Positions 50,867 through 63,443 of a stretch of DNA of 64,000 bases are shown in pieces. Source of the stretch: Paulownia fortunei (taxonomy: Eukaryota > Streptophyta > Magnoliopsida > Lamiales > Paulowniaceae); assembly GCA_019321725.1 (NCBI GenBank), contig JAGSPU010000054.1:868001-932000 (forward strand), read 5' to 3'. Both the position numbers and the translations under genes were made by a program. The notes under the pieces were generated by a model. The model was not told the DNA's origin. It made no database searches and saw nothing but the letters and a program-made list of their open reading frames with translations. How positions within the stretch are numbered: position 1 is the stretch's first letter; the number at the start of each line of letters is the position of its first letter.

Positions 50867-51366
50867 ATGGTGAAAGGGCATTTTCATGGATTCTTGTTTC
50901 AGTTCCCTTTCTGAATTTATTAAAGAGGATACAGGAAATTCATATTTACTCTCTGTGTTGCATCTCTTCTTTACTCATCCAGAAATGTTTTCATTCTTAT
51001 ATAGTACATTTTTCAAGTCTTTCAAAATTTATGTGATATGGTGTGTGCCTATATCAAAATGAGTATGTTCTTGTCGCCTGGAAAAAAAAAAAAAAAGGTC
51101 ATTTGCCATAGATCAACACGAACACAACACAGTTACATCTACTGGTTAGAAACATAAGTTCGAACTCGATTTAATGCAACTAATTTGCAAGCCGGATATG
51201 CTAATTCTGGAACTCATTAAAAAAATTAGAGGTTTCATACAAAAAATGGCCGTCAAAACAAGACACAATACTACATAAAATACTGTCACGAAAAGAAACT
51301 TAAAATGAGCCAAAATAAGTTCAGATATGTTAACCTGGTATAAGAAACCTATGAAAGGCCTTCCTT
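50867..51366. other. Convergent 3' flanks of germin-like and hydrolase genes
   Basis: About 500 bp with the two 3' UTRs; nothing else recognised. A poly-A tract lies at 51081-51096. Confidence 0.6.
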
Positions 51367-54300
51367 TCAAGCTACAAGTGCTTGTATGACTGAGTCTGCT
51401 CTTCCATCAGCAAATAGAAACATATGGCCAGCACCTGATAACTCGTGATAGTGAATCCACGGCAGCTGATGGGCAATGTAACGCTGCAGGGTAACAGGGA
51501 CAAGACGATCGTCATCTCCCTGCCATAAGTGAACAGAACCTTCACTTTCTGAAAATGGATTCTTCAGATCCGTCGGATCAAATTCCCAGGTCCCAAAGCC
51601 AATCATTGCATCACGGTGAAGGGACTCAAACTCGCCTTGTTGTCTTGCCAGTGCCTGGTCATGTCAAAAAAGCAAAATTCAAAGTGAGACGTTAACAGAG
51701 TATTGAACATACAGATTCATAAATGGACATAAGCCAAATTAGAATAAAGACACAAAAATATTGTGCCATTCAATACGCATAGGATATGAACAGAATGCAT
51801 GCCACATAAAAAAAAATGGCTACAAAGAATAGAAAAGTCAAGCTTGTTTGTCTGCATGTCCTTAGGAAGGATATGCAATTTGAGGAAGTAACAATGTTGA
51901 CTTCACTTAGCATTTAAAAGAACACTAAATTAATGTGTTTATAAAGTACATAAAGAATGTTTAAAGGCAAACACGAAGTGGGCAATAAATGGCTACAAAA
52001 CCAACATTATAAATGCAAATCTATTGTCTGCATAACCTTACTAAGGACATGCAAATTGAGGAGCTAAAAGTTGTTGACTTTGATGGGTAAGAAGTATATA
52101 CATTAGCATATGCATATAGGTAAGAAAGGGGCCATTAAAAAGAGCACAAGATTCAAAAGAATTTGAGGTCACATGATTGTGATTACAGATTTTAGTTCAC
52201 ACAACCTTAATGTTTTCAATCATTCTCAATAGGTACCCGAAGCATCAATAAATCCTATAACTTCGGCAAGAGTCCACTTCCTGCAGAACAACATGATGGA
52301 TCGATAACATATGAAAAGCCAAAAGTTACAGTCTGGACCAAGCCAATTGACACTTAATTTGTCATGGAAGAGATATTTCACTTCCATTGTTAACAAATCA
52401 AGCAGTCCTAGATGTGACAGTACAAAATCGAAATGATTCCACACAAGGAGCTCAAGAAAACATTAAGCTTCTGAATCATATAGACTCCCTTGTGTTAAAT
52501 TCAATGTGTCTCCTTTCCTTCATCAATTGTGTTAAATTCATTGTGTATCTAGAAGAGTTTTTTTCTTCTTTTCTTTGCTTCAATACAAGTTTACCTAGCG
52601 TAGACTAGATAGTTCTGAAAGGAAAGCCCATGTCAACATGGACATATCAAGACAAAATAAAGTGTTACCACTAAATTAAAAAATCAACAGGTGTAACTGA
52701 AAGTTAAATCATGAAAAGAACAAAAAAGTTCCAACAAACTATTTGACAACTTGGGTTCTGCGGAGATGGCCATGATAGTGGAAAAAGGGGAACACAAAAA
52801 CTCAACAAACTATTTGACATCTTAGATTCTGCAGAGATGGCCTTGATAAAGTGCAGAAGAAAAAGAGGATCCACGCAACCTCATCTCATACTCCTCTCAT
52901 CAATATGGAATGAGGCTTTATTTTTGACGAGTTAATTTCATCATTTGACGTCTTAGATTAAGGTTGTCGAGGTAAGGAGTTGAAAATCCATAGGTATTAG
53001 AATCTTATAGATGATAGCATCGATTAATTCCTTTCCAACTTAAAGTAAACATACCATTCATCTTTTATATCCATATACTAATGTCTCATTAAATATGAAG
53101 CTTTGTGCCCAAGGATACATAGCGAATTCTACAAATATTCGTCTTATGTTTACCATTGAATGGGTCCAACTAAATTCAAACATTAATCAACTCATCCATA
53201 ATCTAACGGAATTACCTAAGTAGTGATCAAGTAGTTAACCCAAAAAAGATGTATGGTGATGACTATTCTACTACCTACTATACATTTGCCCACCAAATAG
53301 GAGCAGAATTGGCTACTCACACTTTATGAGGATATTTTCATTCTATTTTGATTAAATTCAGCTTTACTAGATGCTAAAGTTATAAAAACTATCAATCAAT
53401 AACGAATCGACCTTGAGAAATCTCAGTACTCATGTGTGGATCAGCTTAGTAATAATAGCGTTAAAATTAATACTTTGTAGTAAGATAAATTATATGCAGT
53501 TATGAGACTTGAGTACTCAATGTTTTTCTCTGATTAGGAGCATATGATTCCTTTTTTTTATTTTTTCTGTTGATTTACTTTTTATTTCAATCAGTCATAG
53601 TAAAACAACAATTGATAGGCATTGTGTAATTCTATGCCATGAAGGATATAATTGATGTATGAAATTGTTTTCCTCAGAAAAATAACATACTTTCTAGATT
53701 TTCTCCCTCATAATACCTATCCTCTTAATTTTCAGGCAATGAATGAAAATATACCATGCGGTACAATTTAAGTATTATAGAATGGTTTTCAAGAACTTTA
53801 AACACAAAAGGACAAGTAAGTTGGAGAGCAAGTTTAATAACTGATGATTGTACCATAGAAGTGCATGGCTAATGAATCGAACAAAGATATTAGGATTGTC
53901 AGCCCTATTTTTTTATATTTTACTAACAACAATTCATATGTAAGTTTTCCTATTAAAAGAATGTAAAAACCATTACCTGATATTCCTTTCTTACAGAAAG
54001 AATCCTTGGAATTAGTTCTTTGTCTTGATTGGAAAAAATTGTTGGGCTGTGAGTGATAACACTTGAAGCAGGGAACAATTTTTGGGTGTTCCACCAGTAG
54101 GTAAGCCACGGTATATAGTGAGCAACACGAAGAGCCCATTGGTCTTGTGTAGGCTGCTGCTCATATGCTTGTTGGGACATGTTTGAAGGAATAGAAGGCC
54201 ACCAATAATTCACCACTGGTGCTATCAGAGCTGCTCCTGCCAATCTGTTCATCATTATAGCCAACATTACTTTGGACGGATTATGGTTAAAAAGGAAAAC

Positions 54301-55823
54301 ATTGTTGCAAGCAATGGTGGTACAGAAATATTGGAAGACACAAAATAGTTTAGCTATTAAAGGACAAAATGCATTCCTCAATCTCTACAAAAGTAATGTA
54401 AACGAAACAGACCTATGAGGAATATACTTGAGGCAGCTCCAGACAATCTGTCCACCCATGGAAAATCCAGCAACATAAAATTTGGATCCTAGTCCCAACT
54501 GATCAGCAAGCTCCTCAATGTCAAATGCCAAGCTCTTAACTGTTCGGGTAGGGTGAGGATCACTCTCTCCATAACCAGGTCTGTCAAATGAAACAATGTA
54601 GATTCCTTTACTTTCAACTATACCCTGCAAAAGAGTTTAAAAATGAAAATGGAAGTCAGTCCACAGGACGCTATATACACAAAATGCAGTTGATCCACAG
54701 AAGCCATTAAGCAACATAAGGGAAGCACCATTACCGGGGAGAGGTTTGCAGTTATTGCCGAAACATCATGCCTGCAAGAAGCAAACCCATGAACAAACAC
54801 TATTTTGTGCTTTGCAATATCCTTTGGGACACCATATTCTTCGTAAGCCAAGTATCTCCCATCCTTAAGCTGTATTCTCGATGCTGTAACTGGAGGCCCA
54901 TCTGTGGAGCCACACGTCTTTGGAGGAGGAGGCCGAGTTGCCTGATAAGCCCAAGCTAAAAGCCCCATAAAGCCAACCAACAGTATTTTCTTCAACATCC
55001 CTGAAACATTTTTTAGTTTAAGAAGTTTGACAAAGACAACAAAACTAGGTCTGAATTGAGTGAGGAAACTTTTAAAATTAGACTAGATAGGTGGCTTCCT
55101 TCAATATCAATCCCATATAACCAGCTAAACAGTACTGTCATTGCAATAAATGTTACATTGGCCATATTGCAAATGCAAACAAAGGTTGTATCAGCACTCC
55201 ATATCTAAACATCCCACCTTTTACCTCAACAAAACCATAATTTGCACCTAAAATCATACTAAAATCGCCCAACAGATATTGAAGTTCACTCATCAGTGTA
55301 ACTTGGAGGATTTTGAAATCATCCTTTGCACCAAAACCAGATCATGAGAATACAAATGATATGTCCTCAATGTCAAATTCTATACTGGATTGAAAATATA
55401 GTCCTCCATTATTATTGTGTCGCAGTACATGCAAAGCCCAAAAAGCCAGCAATGAATTCAGGTACATAAACATTTCTACCAAACCTCGAAATCTTACTCT
55501 AACACATAGACCAACTTTCATAGATTTCATTGCAATTCACCAGCCCGCTACATACAAATAGCCAGTTTTCCAAATCAAGACCAAGACTTTGAACCATTAA
55601 TCACCACATTAGCTCTTCACAACATCCAAGCATATATTTATTCAGATAAAAAAAACCAGACTCTTTATTCAAACAAGAAAATCTGAGCGTGAAAAGCGAT
55701 AAATGAAGAGGAAGAATATTAAGTAAAGCCCACCTGAAATTTTGAAGAAGTCTTTGGCTTTGGTTTTCGGGTATGGGCCCTTGCGGAGGCCGCAGATATT
55801 TTCCGGGTTGTTCCAGCCGCCAT
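51367..55823 (-). CDS. Membrane-anchored alpha/beta hydrolase
   Basis: Plant alpha/beta-hydrolase superfamily protein of unknown substrate. Exons on the minus strand: 55734-55823 (MAAGTTRKISAASARAHTRK, basic), 54735-55000 (a membrane segment in KILLVGFMGLLAWAYQA, then RIQLKDGRYLAYEEYG and the oxyanion-hole HGFASCRHD), 54413-54624 (SFDRPGYGESDP and the nucleophile elbow GFSMGGQ with Ser), 53977-54244 (a cap region rich in Trp, NYWWPSIPSN), and 51367-51654 (the Asp in WQGDDDRLVP and the His in GAGHMFLF). All triad residues are present. Junctions 2-3, 3-4 and 4-5 are in phase. Junction 1-2 is not: exon 1 ends in phase 0 but two bases precede ATG-TTG in exon 2. An alternative acceptor at AAG (exon 2 from 54989) or one missing G at the exon 1 end would fix it. 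Total is about 374 residues. The 2.3-kb last intron holds no other gene. Confidence 0.88.
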
Positions 55824-55864
55824 TGTTTTCCTACTTGCTGCTCTGTTCCAGAAGCCGATCCCAC

Positions 55865-58800
55865 TAAACAGAATTCTCAAATTCGGAGATTTAACTACAA
55901 ACACACAGTGAGTGGGTATGCTATGTGTGTTTGTTTAGCGGAGCTGAGAGATCTGAATGCAAATGGTGAGTCAATAACGTGGTGTGGAGAGTGCTGTAAA
56001 AATTCTAAGCTGAACTATTTTAGTATAAGAAGCAGTGTTACCAGACCATGTCTTAAAGGGCCGGCCACTTTTGACGACTACTCGACTATTTGATTGGTCC
56101 TATTATCATGTCGTGTCATTGGAAATCAACCTACCCAAGTCCCCAATTTTATGGCGAGTAAATATATGTATATATTGGAATAAACTCAAATATTATATTT
56201 TTATAGATTATAAATTTCAGTTTTCTTTATATTAATTGCTAAGATATATTGTTGTGTAAATTAAAATTAAGGTGAATACAAATATTAATATATTAGAATA
56301 AACTATACATGGATGGAATATTATATTTTTATTAATTGTACTCTTTAGTCTAATTTCTAAGAAATTTTGTTGTGTAAATTAAAAATAGGGTGAATTTTAC
56401 TTTGCCTCCCCTTAGTGTCATTTTGCCCCCTTAAACCAGGAAAATATACTTTGCCCCTCCAACTAAGAAAATATATGATTTTGTTTTTCTAATTTACTCC
56501 TATTTTCAATATATTTGAGAAATTTTAAATTTTAATGTTTTTTATATTTGCAATATAAAGCAACTACTTTAAAATATACCAATATAAAATGACATAAGTA
56601 AATTTTGTACTTAGTTTACTATATAAAATAGTCATTTCTTGTATTAATTAATTAATTAATTTTATTTTTAATTATCAATGATATAGATAAAGAATTGAAT
56701 ATTTTTCTAAATATGATAATAAATACCAATCTAATTGTTACTATTAAACAATATAAGTAATACTCACTAATAAGAATCACAGTATCAGTTAGTTTAAATA
56801 TTAAATAATTTAACTTTAATATTAAAAGGGGCCATAACGTTAAGATATAGGGAATATATGTAGAGTAAATAATAAATATATGTTATTTTTAAATAATTTA
56901 AATTTATTTTCTTAGTTGAAAATTTGGAGGGGACAAAATATATACTTTCATAGTTTAAGAGCACAAAATGACAACAAACGTACAACTTAGGGGGCAAACT
57001 GAAAATCCACCATATAATATATACACTAGGCCGCAAACCATTGGTCTACAATTTAAGTCAATGGACCAATACTTATGCGGATTTTTAAATAGGCCCAGAT
57101 CACCCGAGGCCCATACAAACAGCCAACAGCAGCGACCTATTGTTCCACTTCTTCAACCACTTCCGCGTGCCTGCATTGGTTTTATTTTCAAATTTATTTT
57201 TATATTTTTATTATTTTTAAATTTAAAAATATGATATTAAAATTTTGATTAAAAATAAATTATATGTGAATTAGTAATGTTTTCTATATTGACTATATAG
57301 ATTTATAAATAAAAATATATTTATTTTATAACCTTTTTTGGATGAAAAAAAATGTGAAATGTTAGTATGTTTTAAAATAAAATTTGATAGATGTATGAAA
57401 AGACATAAAATATTAGTATATTAGAAAATAAATTTTAAAAATAAAAATATATTATATTTTTTATAAAAATGAATAAAATAAATGTATTTTTAAAATTTCT
57501 AATAATAAAAAACTAATACTCATCCTAATTCTAGGGTGGCTTCCTTCAAGTGGAAATTGTATTGGGCAGGGTCAGGGTGATTCCGATTTCCAGGTCAAGT
57601 TAATATTTGAGTACAATACAAAATTATATATGCACAATCATAATAGATAGGCTGTGGTTTGGTTCTAAGTTCTAACTTTAGGATGCCAAATCCAGATTTG
57701 TAGAGTATAATATTTACTCAAATATTGGATACACATTCAAAGTTAGCCAATTTATTTTTAGACATTTCTTTTTTAATGCACTAATTATTTCGCTCATCAT
57801 CTCTCCTTAGTTTCGTAAATGCCGAATCGCAAAATTAATTTTTATTTGGTATCACTTTATTTAGTAGTTTAAATTAAATTTCTCTATCATAAAAAGTCAT
57901 TAATGGTGGCGAGGTGATCCTGTGAAAACCTTCTGACAATCAAGTCAGTTCTAGTACAAAAATTATTCGATACTCAAGTTATTTATAAAATAAGTAAAGT
58001 ATAAACCAAAAAAATTGAAAATAGTTAAACATATAATAAATTGTGTACCTTTTAATAGTAAATGTTGAAATATTTATAATATTGATATGAGAGTTTTTAA
58101 ATGTTTGGATCCTTAAAGCCTTCAAGGGTTTAGCCGAAACATTATAACCAATTTTATTTATTAACTTGAAAACTTTATAAACTTGACTTATTGAATCTTA
58201 TTTTTGTTTCAATCCACAATACAAATAGACCCTTGAATTTAGCCTATAATATCTATTTTGATCTCCTGACCCATTAAATTCCATAAATTAACACTATTAA
58301 TTAAACATCACATTGACCTGATTTGAAACAACACGTGGTGTCAAATTTAACAAATTTGAAAACATAACCAAACATATGCAACATTTCCTATTTTTGCAAA
58401 AAACTTTTAGGGAAGTGTTTCATTAATTGTTGATTGTAGTAGTTGTTGATGGTTTTTCTTGACTGCTAAATAATTATTAAATATTAATGTTTATGATGTA
58501 ATAACATGTTATCATTTCACTTAAAAAAAAAAAAAATTAAAACAAATCGTCCAAGACACATTTTAATTTTCGAACGAATACGGATGGCATATTTTTTCTC
58601 TTTTCCTAAGGTAGTTTATCAAATGCAAAATTTAGAACCATATGAGTGTTCCCTAAAATTACTAAACCTGTTTAAACATTTATAGAGGTTTTAATTCAAT
58701 GACATCATCTCAATTGTTCAGACTGTGGGATACTATTTAACAATAGGGATTATAATTGACAATTCATAAGCTCTTGAAAAAGCTTTCCCGTTATTATAGT

Positions 58801-61800
58801 GAGATGGATTGATTTGTTCTGGATGTAAGTCCAATTGATGTTTTCCAAGTTTCTTTGATACCTGAGGACAGCCAATCCAAACCTATTTTTCAAAATTTAA
58901 AATTTGACCTCATTAATTAATTTGATCAAGCATTAAAATTTGGTGCATTTTGAGGCTATGGGATGGGCCAAGAGGGGTTGGCACCATTTCTGATTAAAAA
59001 GAGTATTTGGTTAAATTTATTTAAAATATTATATAAATTATTCCATCTTATAAAATATATTTAAAATTTATAGAATATGTTGGTTCTTATTTTAAAATAA
59101 GCTTTTGAATTTTTGAATTAAATAAAATCATGAAACTTATAAATATAAATAATGACAATTGTGTAATCAATACTATTAATACTAAAGAAGTTTGTCTTTT
59201 CTTAACCGGAGTTTATTTTTCTAATACTTAAATTGAGAGCTTATTAAGATCATTTCGTAATTTTTTTAACAAATTATCTATAATATTTTATAAATTCTCA
59301 ACATATTATAAGATATTGTTTTCACTCACTCAAACACCTTCTAAGTGTCGGTGCCATGCGTGGGTAGGGCACAAACAAATGTTTGATGCATCTTAAAAGT
59401 ACATAAGCTAAGCCATGGTTGGGAGTAAGACGACCCTGTTGTGCTGTGGCCGGGGGAGGGGGGGTTTAGGGGACCGAACAGCGTTCCAGCATCCAAGTGG
59501 ACACTTGGGGAAATTCTTGTCATGAAAGAGGAGTCTAGGCATTGCAATGGAACAAGTGGGCGAACTTATACCCTAATCGGCCCGTCCGTAAAATATGCAA
59601 TTTGCAGGTTCACATGCTTCTTCAGTTGTTCTCGCAATCTCATCTTTTTTTTTTTCTAATACTATGTTCCTATGATATTCTTGCTTGATGGTGTTAAGAG
59701 TTTTGAATGCCAAATACAATAAAAATTAAAGTAATGATAAGATATTAAATGACAATATAAAAATTATTATTTATTATATATGTAAAAAAAAAATATGGCT
59801 TGTTTTACAATAATGGTAAATATATATATATATAAGTAAAAATTATTTTAAGCGTCATAAAACATATGTTACCAATTTTCAAAATTGTCAATTTAGACCC
59901 AAGTTTTTCCACTACTAAATGTACGAGACCAAACCTTATTGTCCCTAATTAATATATCATTAATGAAAATCTCAACAGTTTTACAAATTTTCCTTGTAGT
60001 GCATTTCCATTTTATAATTTTTGATCATCTATTGCAATTGGTATTGCATTTGATATTACAGTGTCAAATCTAATATAAAATAAAATATCAATTACAATAG
60101 AGAATTCGGATTGCAACAAAGATTAGACTGCCATTTTACGTTTTCATGTACATGTATATAATACTATTTCATGTACATATATATAATACTAATATGCCAA
60201 ATGTGTAGCGAGGGAGGCGAAGAGCATATTGATTAGTGAATAGACTTCTTTACATTACTATATCCACGGAAGTCAGTTTCCCTAAGCATGTCTGCAAATT
60301 GCCATGATCGTAAAAGAAGCACTCAAATCAAATGCGACATCTAGAAGAATTTAAATTAAATAACCAAGAACACAGCAGCCTTTGAAGTGCACCAACGTAA
60401 AATTAAGGTCATTAAAAACTAGCTACGATACCAAGAATATAAAAAAAAACCAGAATAAAAAAAAAAGATGGGGCCGGGCTGAAACGTGGGATATGGAGAA
60501 GTAAGCTGATCATGGCTTCAAGTCTTAAAGTGGCAACTTACTTTGGTTTCTGATTATAGAAAATCCACATTCTGTATACCATATCAAGAATGTCTGAAAG
60601 TATTCCATTGAGATGACCTCTCACCACTCAACACCAATTGTCTGTCCCATGTGTATTGTGGAGCTCCTTTATGCCCTTATCACTGTGCCCATTCTAGTCC
60701 CCCAGAATCTCTCAGATTGAGAAAAAGGCCAAAATTTTCTATGTTGAAAAATGCATTCAAAAGAAGGTCCGAACACAGCCCATCTTCCATCTTTTGTCTT
60801 CTTAATTACCCTAAATGAAAAAAAAGATGGATTCTCCATACCAATAAGGGAAAATGTTCAACCAGGAAACCCTAGATTTACTTTTTCCATTAATACTGAA
60901 GCCAAAGAATATGACAAGTTGATGAGTTGGGACCACATGCGAAAATTCACTGGAGCTATAATTTAATGTCTGACACAATAGAAGAAAAGTATGTTTTACA
61001 CTACTATTGATCAGTTCTAGTTGTCCAACCAATACAATGCATGGGACCCTTTCAAGGTGAGAGACTCACGGGGAGAGGAACTTACACGATGGATTGACTG
61101 ACAAATTTACAGTTTTATTATGTTTATTTCTCTTGTCTACTACAAAATATATTTGTAATAATATATCTTACCAATTTAATTACCATATATATAGCCACAT
61201 GCATGAATCCTTTACTAATGAGAAATAGATACAAAAATTATTTCATATATTTCAATATGATTTTTTTAGTATTTTAAAATAAGCCATTAATAGAAACATT
61301 TTTCTTCGAAAAAATTAATAATATAATACTGTTAACTCTATACCATTATTTTTTAAGATAAAAATAATAGGATAAAGATACAGATGTAAAATTATTCCTG
61401 CCTAAATAGCTTGGTAACATAGAATAAATTTACATGTTCCTCAAACTGTCCATGTCCCTCCTCCCTCCACCTAAAATTAATCATACTACACTCCCTATGT
61501 AAGACTGACCTTCTGTTATACCCTTCCTCTCATATAGAAAGTCTAGTTCGGTTCTTGCAGTTAGCTTAAACATACACTAACTTTTAATATTATGTGTTCA
61601 TCTCTTTGACACAGTGTGCTTTATTCTCTTTCTACTATTGAAAAAGAATTAAAAAAAAAAAAAAACAAAGCCTAAGCTAGAGAAAAGAGGAGAAAAATTA
61701 AAAGAGAAAAAAAATAAAAAAAATAAAAAGATTTGACAGGCGAGGTGGTGGGGGTCAGTTTTAGCTCTGCTCTATGCCCTTGATGTCCCATTTCTGTACT

Positions 61801-61868
61801 TTTGCATTGTCTAAGCTTATCTTGAGGTCCATTAGAGTTGATTACATTCGAAGAATATGCTTACTAAC
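55865..61868. other. Long gene-poor region between hydrolase and TFL1/CEN-like gene
   Basis: About 6 kb of divergent upstream DNA. I see no gene. It contains a hairpin element (56396-57003), very AT-rich stretches (57180-57530 and 58990-59340), and a GC-richer patch with a G-run at 59340-59640 that I cannot explain. The part from about 60500 on is the presumed promoter of the TFL1/CEN-like gene. Confidence 0.55.
56396..57003. mobile_element. Inverted-repeat (MITE-like) element, about 0.6 kb
   Basis: The left arm (56396-56475) reads TTTACTTTGCCTCCCCTT, then GTCATTTTGCCCCCTTAAAC, then CCCCTCCAACTAAGAAAATA. The reverse complement of the right arm (56910-57003) reads CAGTTTGCCCCCTAAGTT, then GTCATTTTGTGCTCTTAAAC, then CCCCTCCAAATTTTCAACTAAG. 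The arms pair over about 80 bp around an AT-rich centre with no coding potential. This is typical of miniature inverted-repeat elements inserted in plant intergenic DNA. Confidence 0.65.
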
Positions 61869-61870
61869 AC

Positions 61871-61879
61871 TATATATAT
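61871..61879 (+). promoter_or_regulatory. TATA-like element of TFL1/CEN-like gene
   Basis: TATATATATGG lies about 155 bp upstream of the start codon. A start site near 61900 would place the CT/TA microsatellite inside the 5' leader. Confidence 0.45.
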
Positions 61880-61973
61880 GGGGCTCTTCTCTTTCCCTGT
61901 CAAACGGGAAGTCTCTCCTGAACAATTTTCCTGTCCAATCTCTCCCTCTCTCTCTTGTGGCCAATCTTTAAAA

Positions 61974-62021
<48 letters not shown>
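61974..62021. repeat. Compound (CT)n(TA)n microsatellite in 5' leader
   Basis: Eleven CT units (61974-61995) run directly into about thirteen TA units, ending 8 bp before the ATG at 62029. The location just upstream of a flowering and architecture regulator makes length polymorphism potentially relevant to translation. Confidence 0.9.
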
Positions 62022-62028
62022 CTGTTTA

Positions 62029-63443
62029 ATGGCAAGAATGTCAGACCCCCTCATAGTTGGGAGAGTGATAGGGATGTTCTGGACTCTTTCAATCCAACTA
62101 CAAAAATGTTTGTCACTTACGGCAATAAACAAGTCTTTAATGGTCATGAGTTTTATCCTTCTGCAGTTACTGCTAAGCCAAGGGTTCAGATTGAAGGAGA
62201 TGACATGAGAACTTTTTATACTTTGGTAATTGATTAGCCCGACAACCTTCAAACTCTTCCTTGTTCCTTTCACTTTCTTCTAATCTTTATGTGGTGCTAA
62301 CTGTGGATATGTCCATGTTTTTATGTAATATTAATGCAGGTTATGACTGACCCTGATGTCCCAGGCCCCAGCGATCCATATCTCAGGGAACACCTCCAGT
62401 GGTATATTTATGCTACAAAAACTTGGATCAATTAACTGCTATTAATTATTTAGTAAATAAAGATATGTTTATGGAATTAGACATGATATATTCAGTCTAG
62501 AAATCCAATAACTTTGTGATTTCTAAAAGCTGTAAAAGAATTGTAGGAGTCTCATGTCCAAAATTTTAAAGATCATAGCCATGAAGTACTAACTAAACAT
62601 GACATGTATGTGCCAAAGCCAAAGCCACTAGGTGTGTATATCATTATCAGAAGGTAGATGCATACGAGTTATATCCACTTGGCCCAGAAACTCAAGAGGA
62701 TGATCATCAAGAAAATGTCACATGTTTACTGGAACAAGATATTTAGCCATTTTTAAGAAATCATACCTGGGGATGAATTCCCAGCGGCATACCCAAGAAA
62801 AAAGCAAGTGAGAGAGTATGAAATATGAAGTTGAAGTGCAACAACTTCAATTCAAACCACCATGACTGAGTACATCAGAAACTCAACCCTAACTGAGCTC
62901 AAATTGGTAGATGAAATAGCTGGCCAGGGTGCAAATTATTCACAAAGGAGAAGAAAAAAACTTATACTAGTAAAATATATAGTATGAATTCGTGCTCTTG
63001 TCACTAATATTTTTTCTTTGGTAAAACCCTTATGTCACAGGTTGGTGACCGACATTCCAGGCACAACAGATGCCACATTTGGTAAGAATATCAGACTGTA
63101 CACACCCTCATTTTTGGCCAATTAACACACACGAATCAAAACTGTGGTAGAATGAATGTGAAGAGAGTATTATTGGGGTTAATTAATAGGCTGTTTTTTT
63201 CTGGCCAAAAATACTTTGACAGGAAAAGAGCTGGTAAGCTATGAGATCCCAAGGCCCAACATAGGAATTCATAGGTTTGTGTTCGTTCTCTTCAAGCAAA
63301 GAGGAAGACAAACAGTAAAGAACCTGCCTACTTCCAGAGACTACTTCAATACCCGACGTTTCGCCGCCGAAAATGAGCTGGGCCTCCCCGTTGCCGCCGT
63401 CTTCTTCAATGCACAGCGGGAAACCGCCGCCAGAAGGCGCTAG
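62029..63443 (+). CDS. TERMINAL FLOWER 1/CENTRORADIALIS-like PEBP protein, one-base frameshift
   Basis: Phosphatidylethanolamine-binding-fold regulator that keeps meristems indeterminate by opposing FT through FD and 14-3-3 proteins, by family. Four exons, 62029-62225, 62340-62401, 63041-63081 and 63223-63443; the 62-nt and 41-nt middle exons are exactly those of the family. It is TFL1/CEN rather than FT: His in REHL where FT has Tyr, and a segment-B end [20 protein letters not shown], close to CEN. DPDVP and GIHR motifs are present, and the C-terminus is ETAARRR. Exon 1 is 197 nt instead of 198: [15 protein letters not shown] is followed by DVLDSFNP one frame away, so one G is missing at 62071-62073. 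Repaired length is 173 residues. The His normally found in LHW reads Gln (CAG). A polyadenylation signal AATAAA lies near 63471. Confidence 0.93.

Noticed and set aside
59341..59659. Overlapping frames on both strands in the GC-richer patch
   Set aside because: No recognised domain, and neither strand shows start context or splice sites; kept only as an unexplained composition patch.
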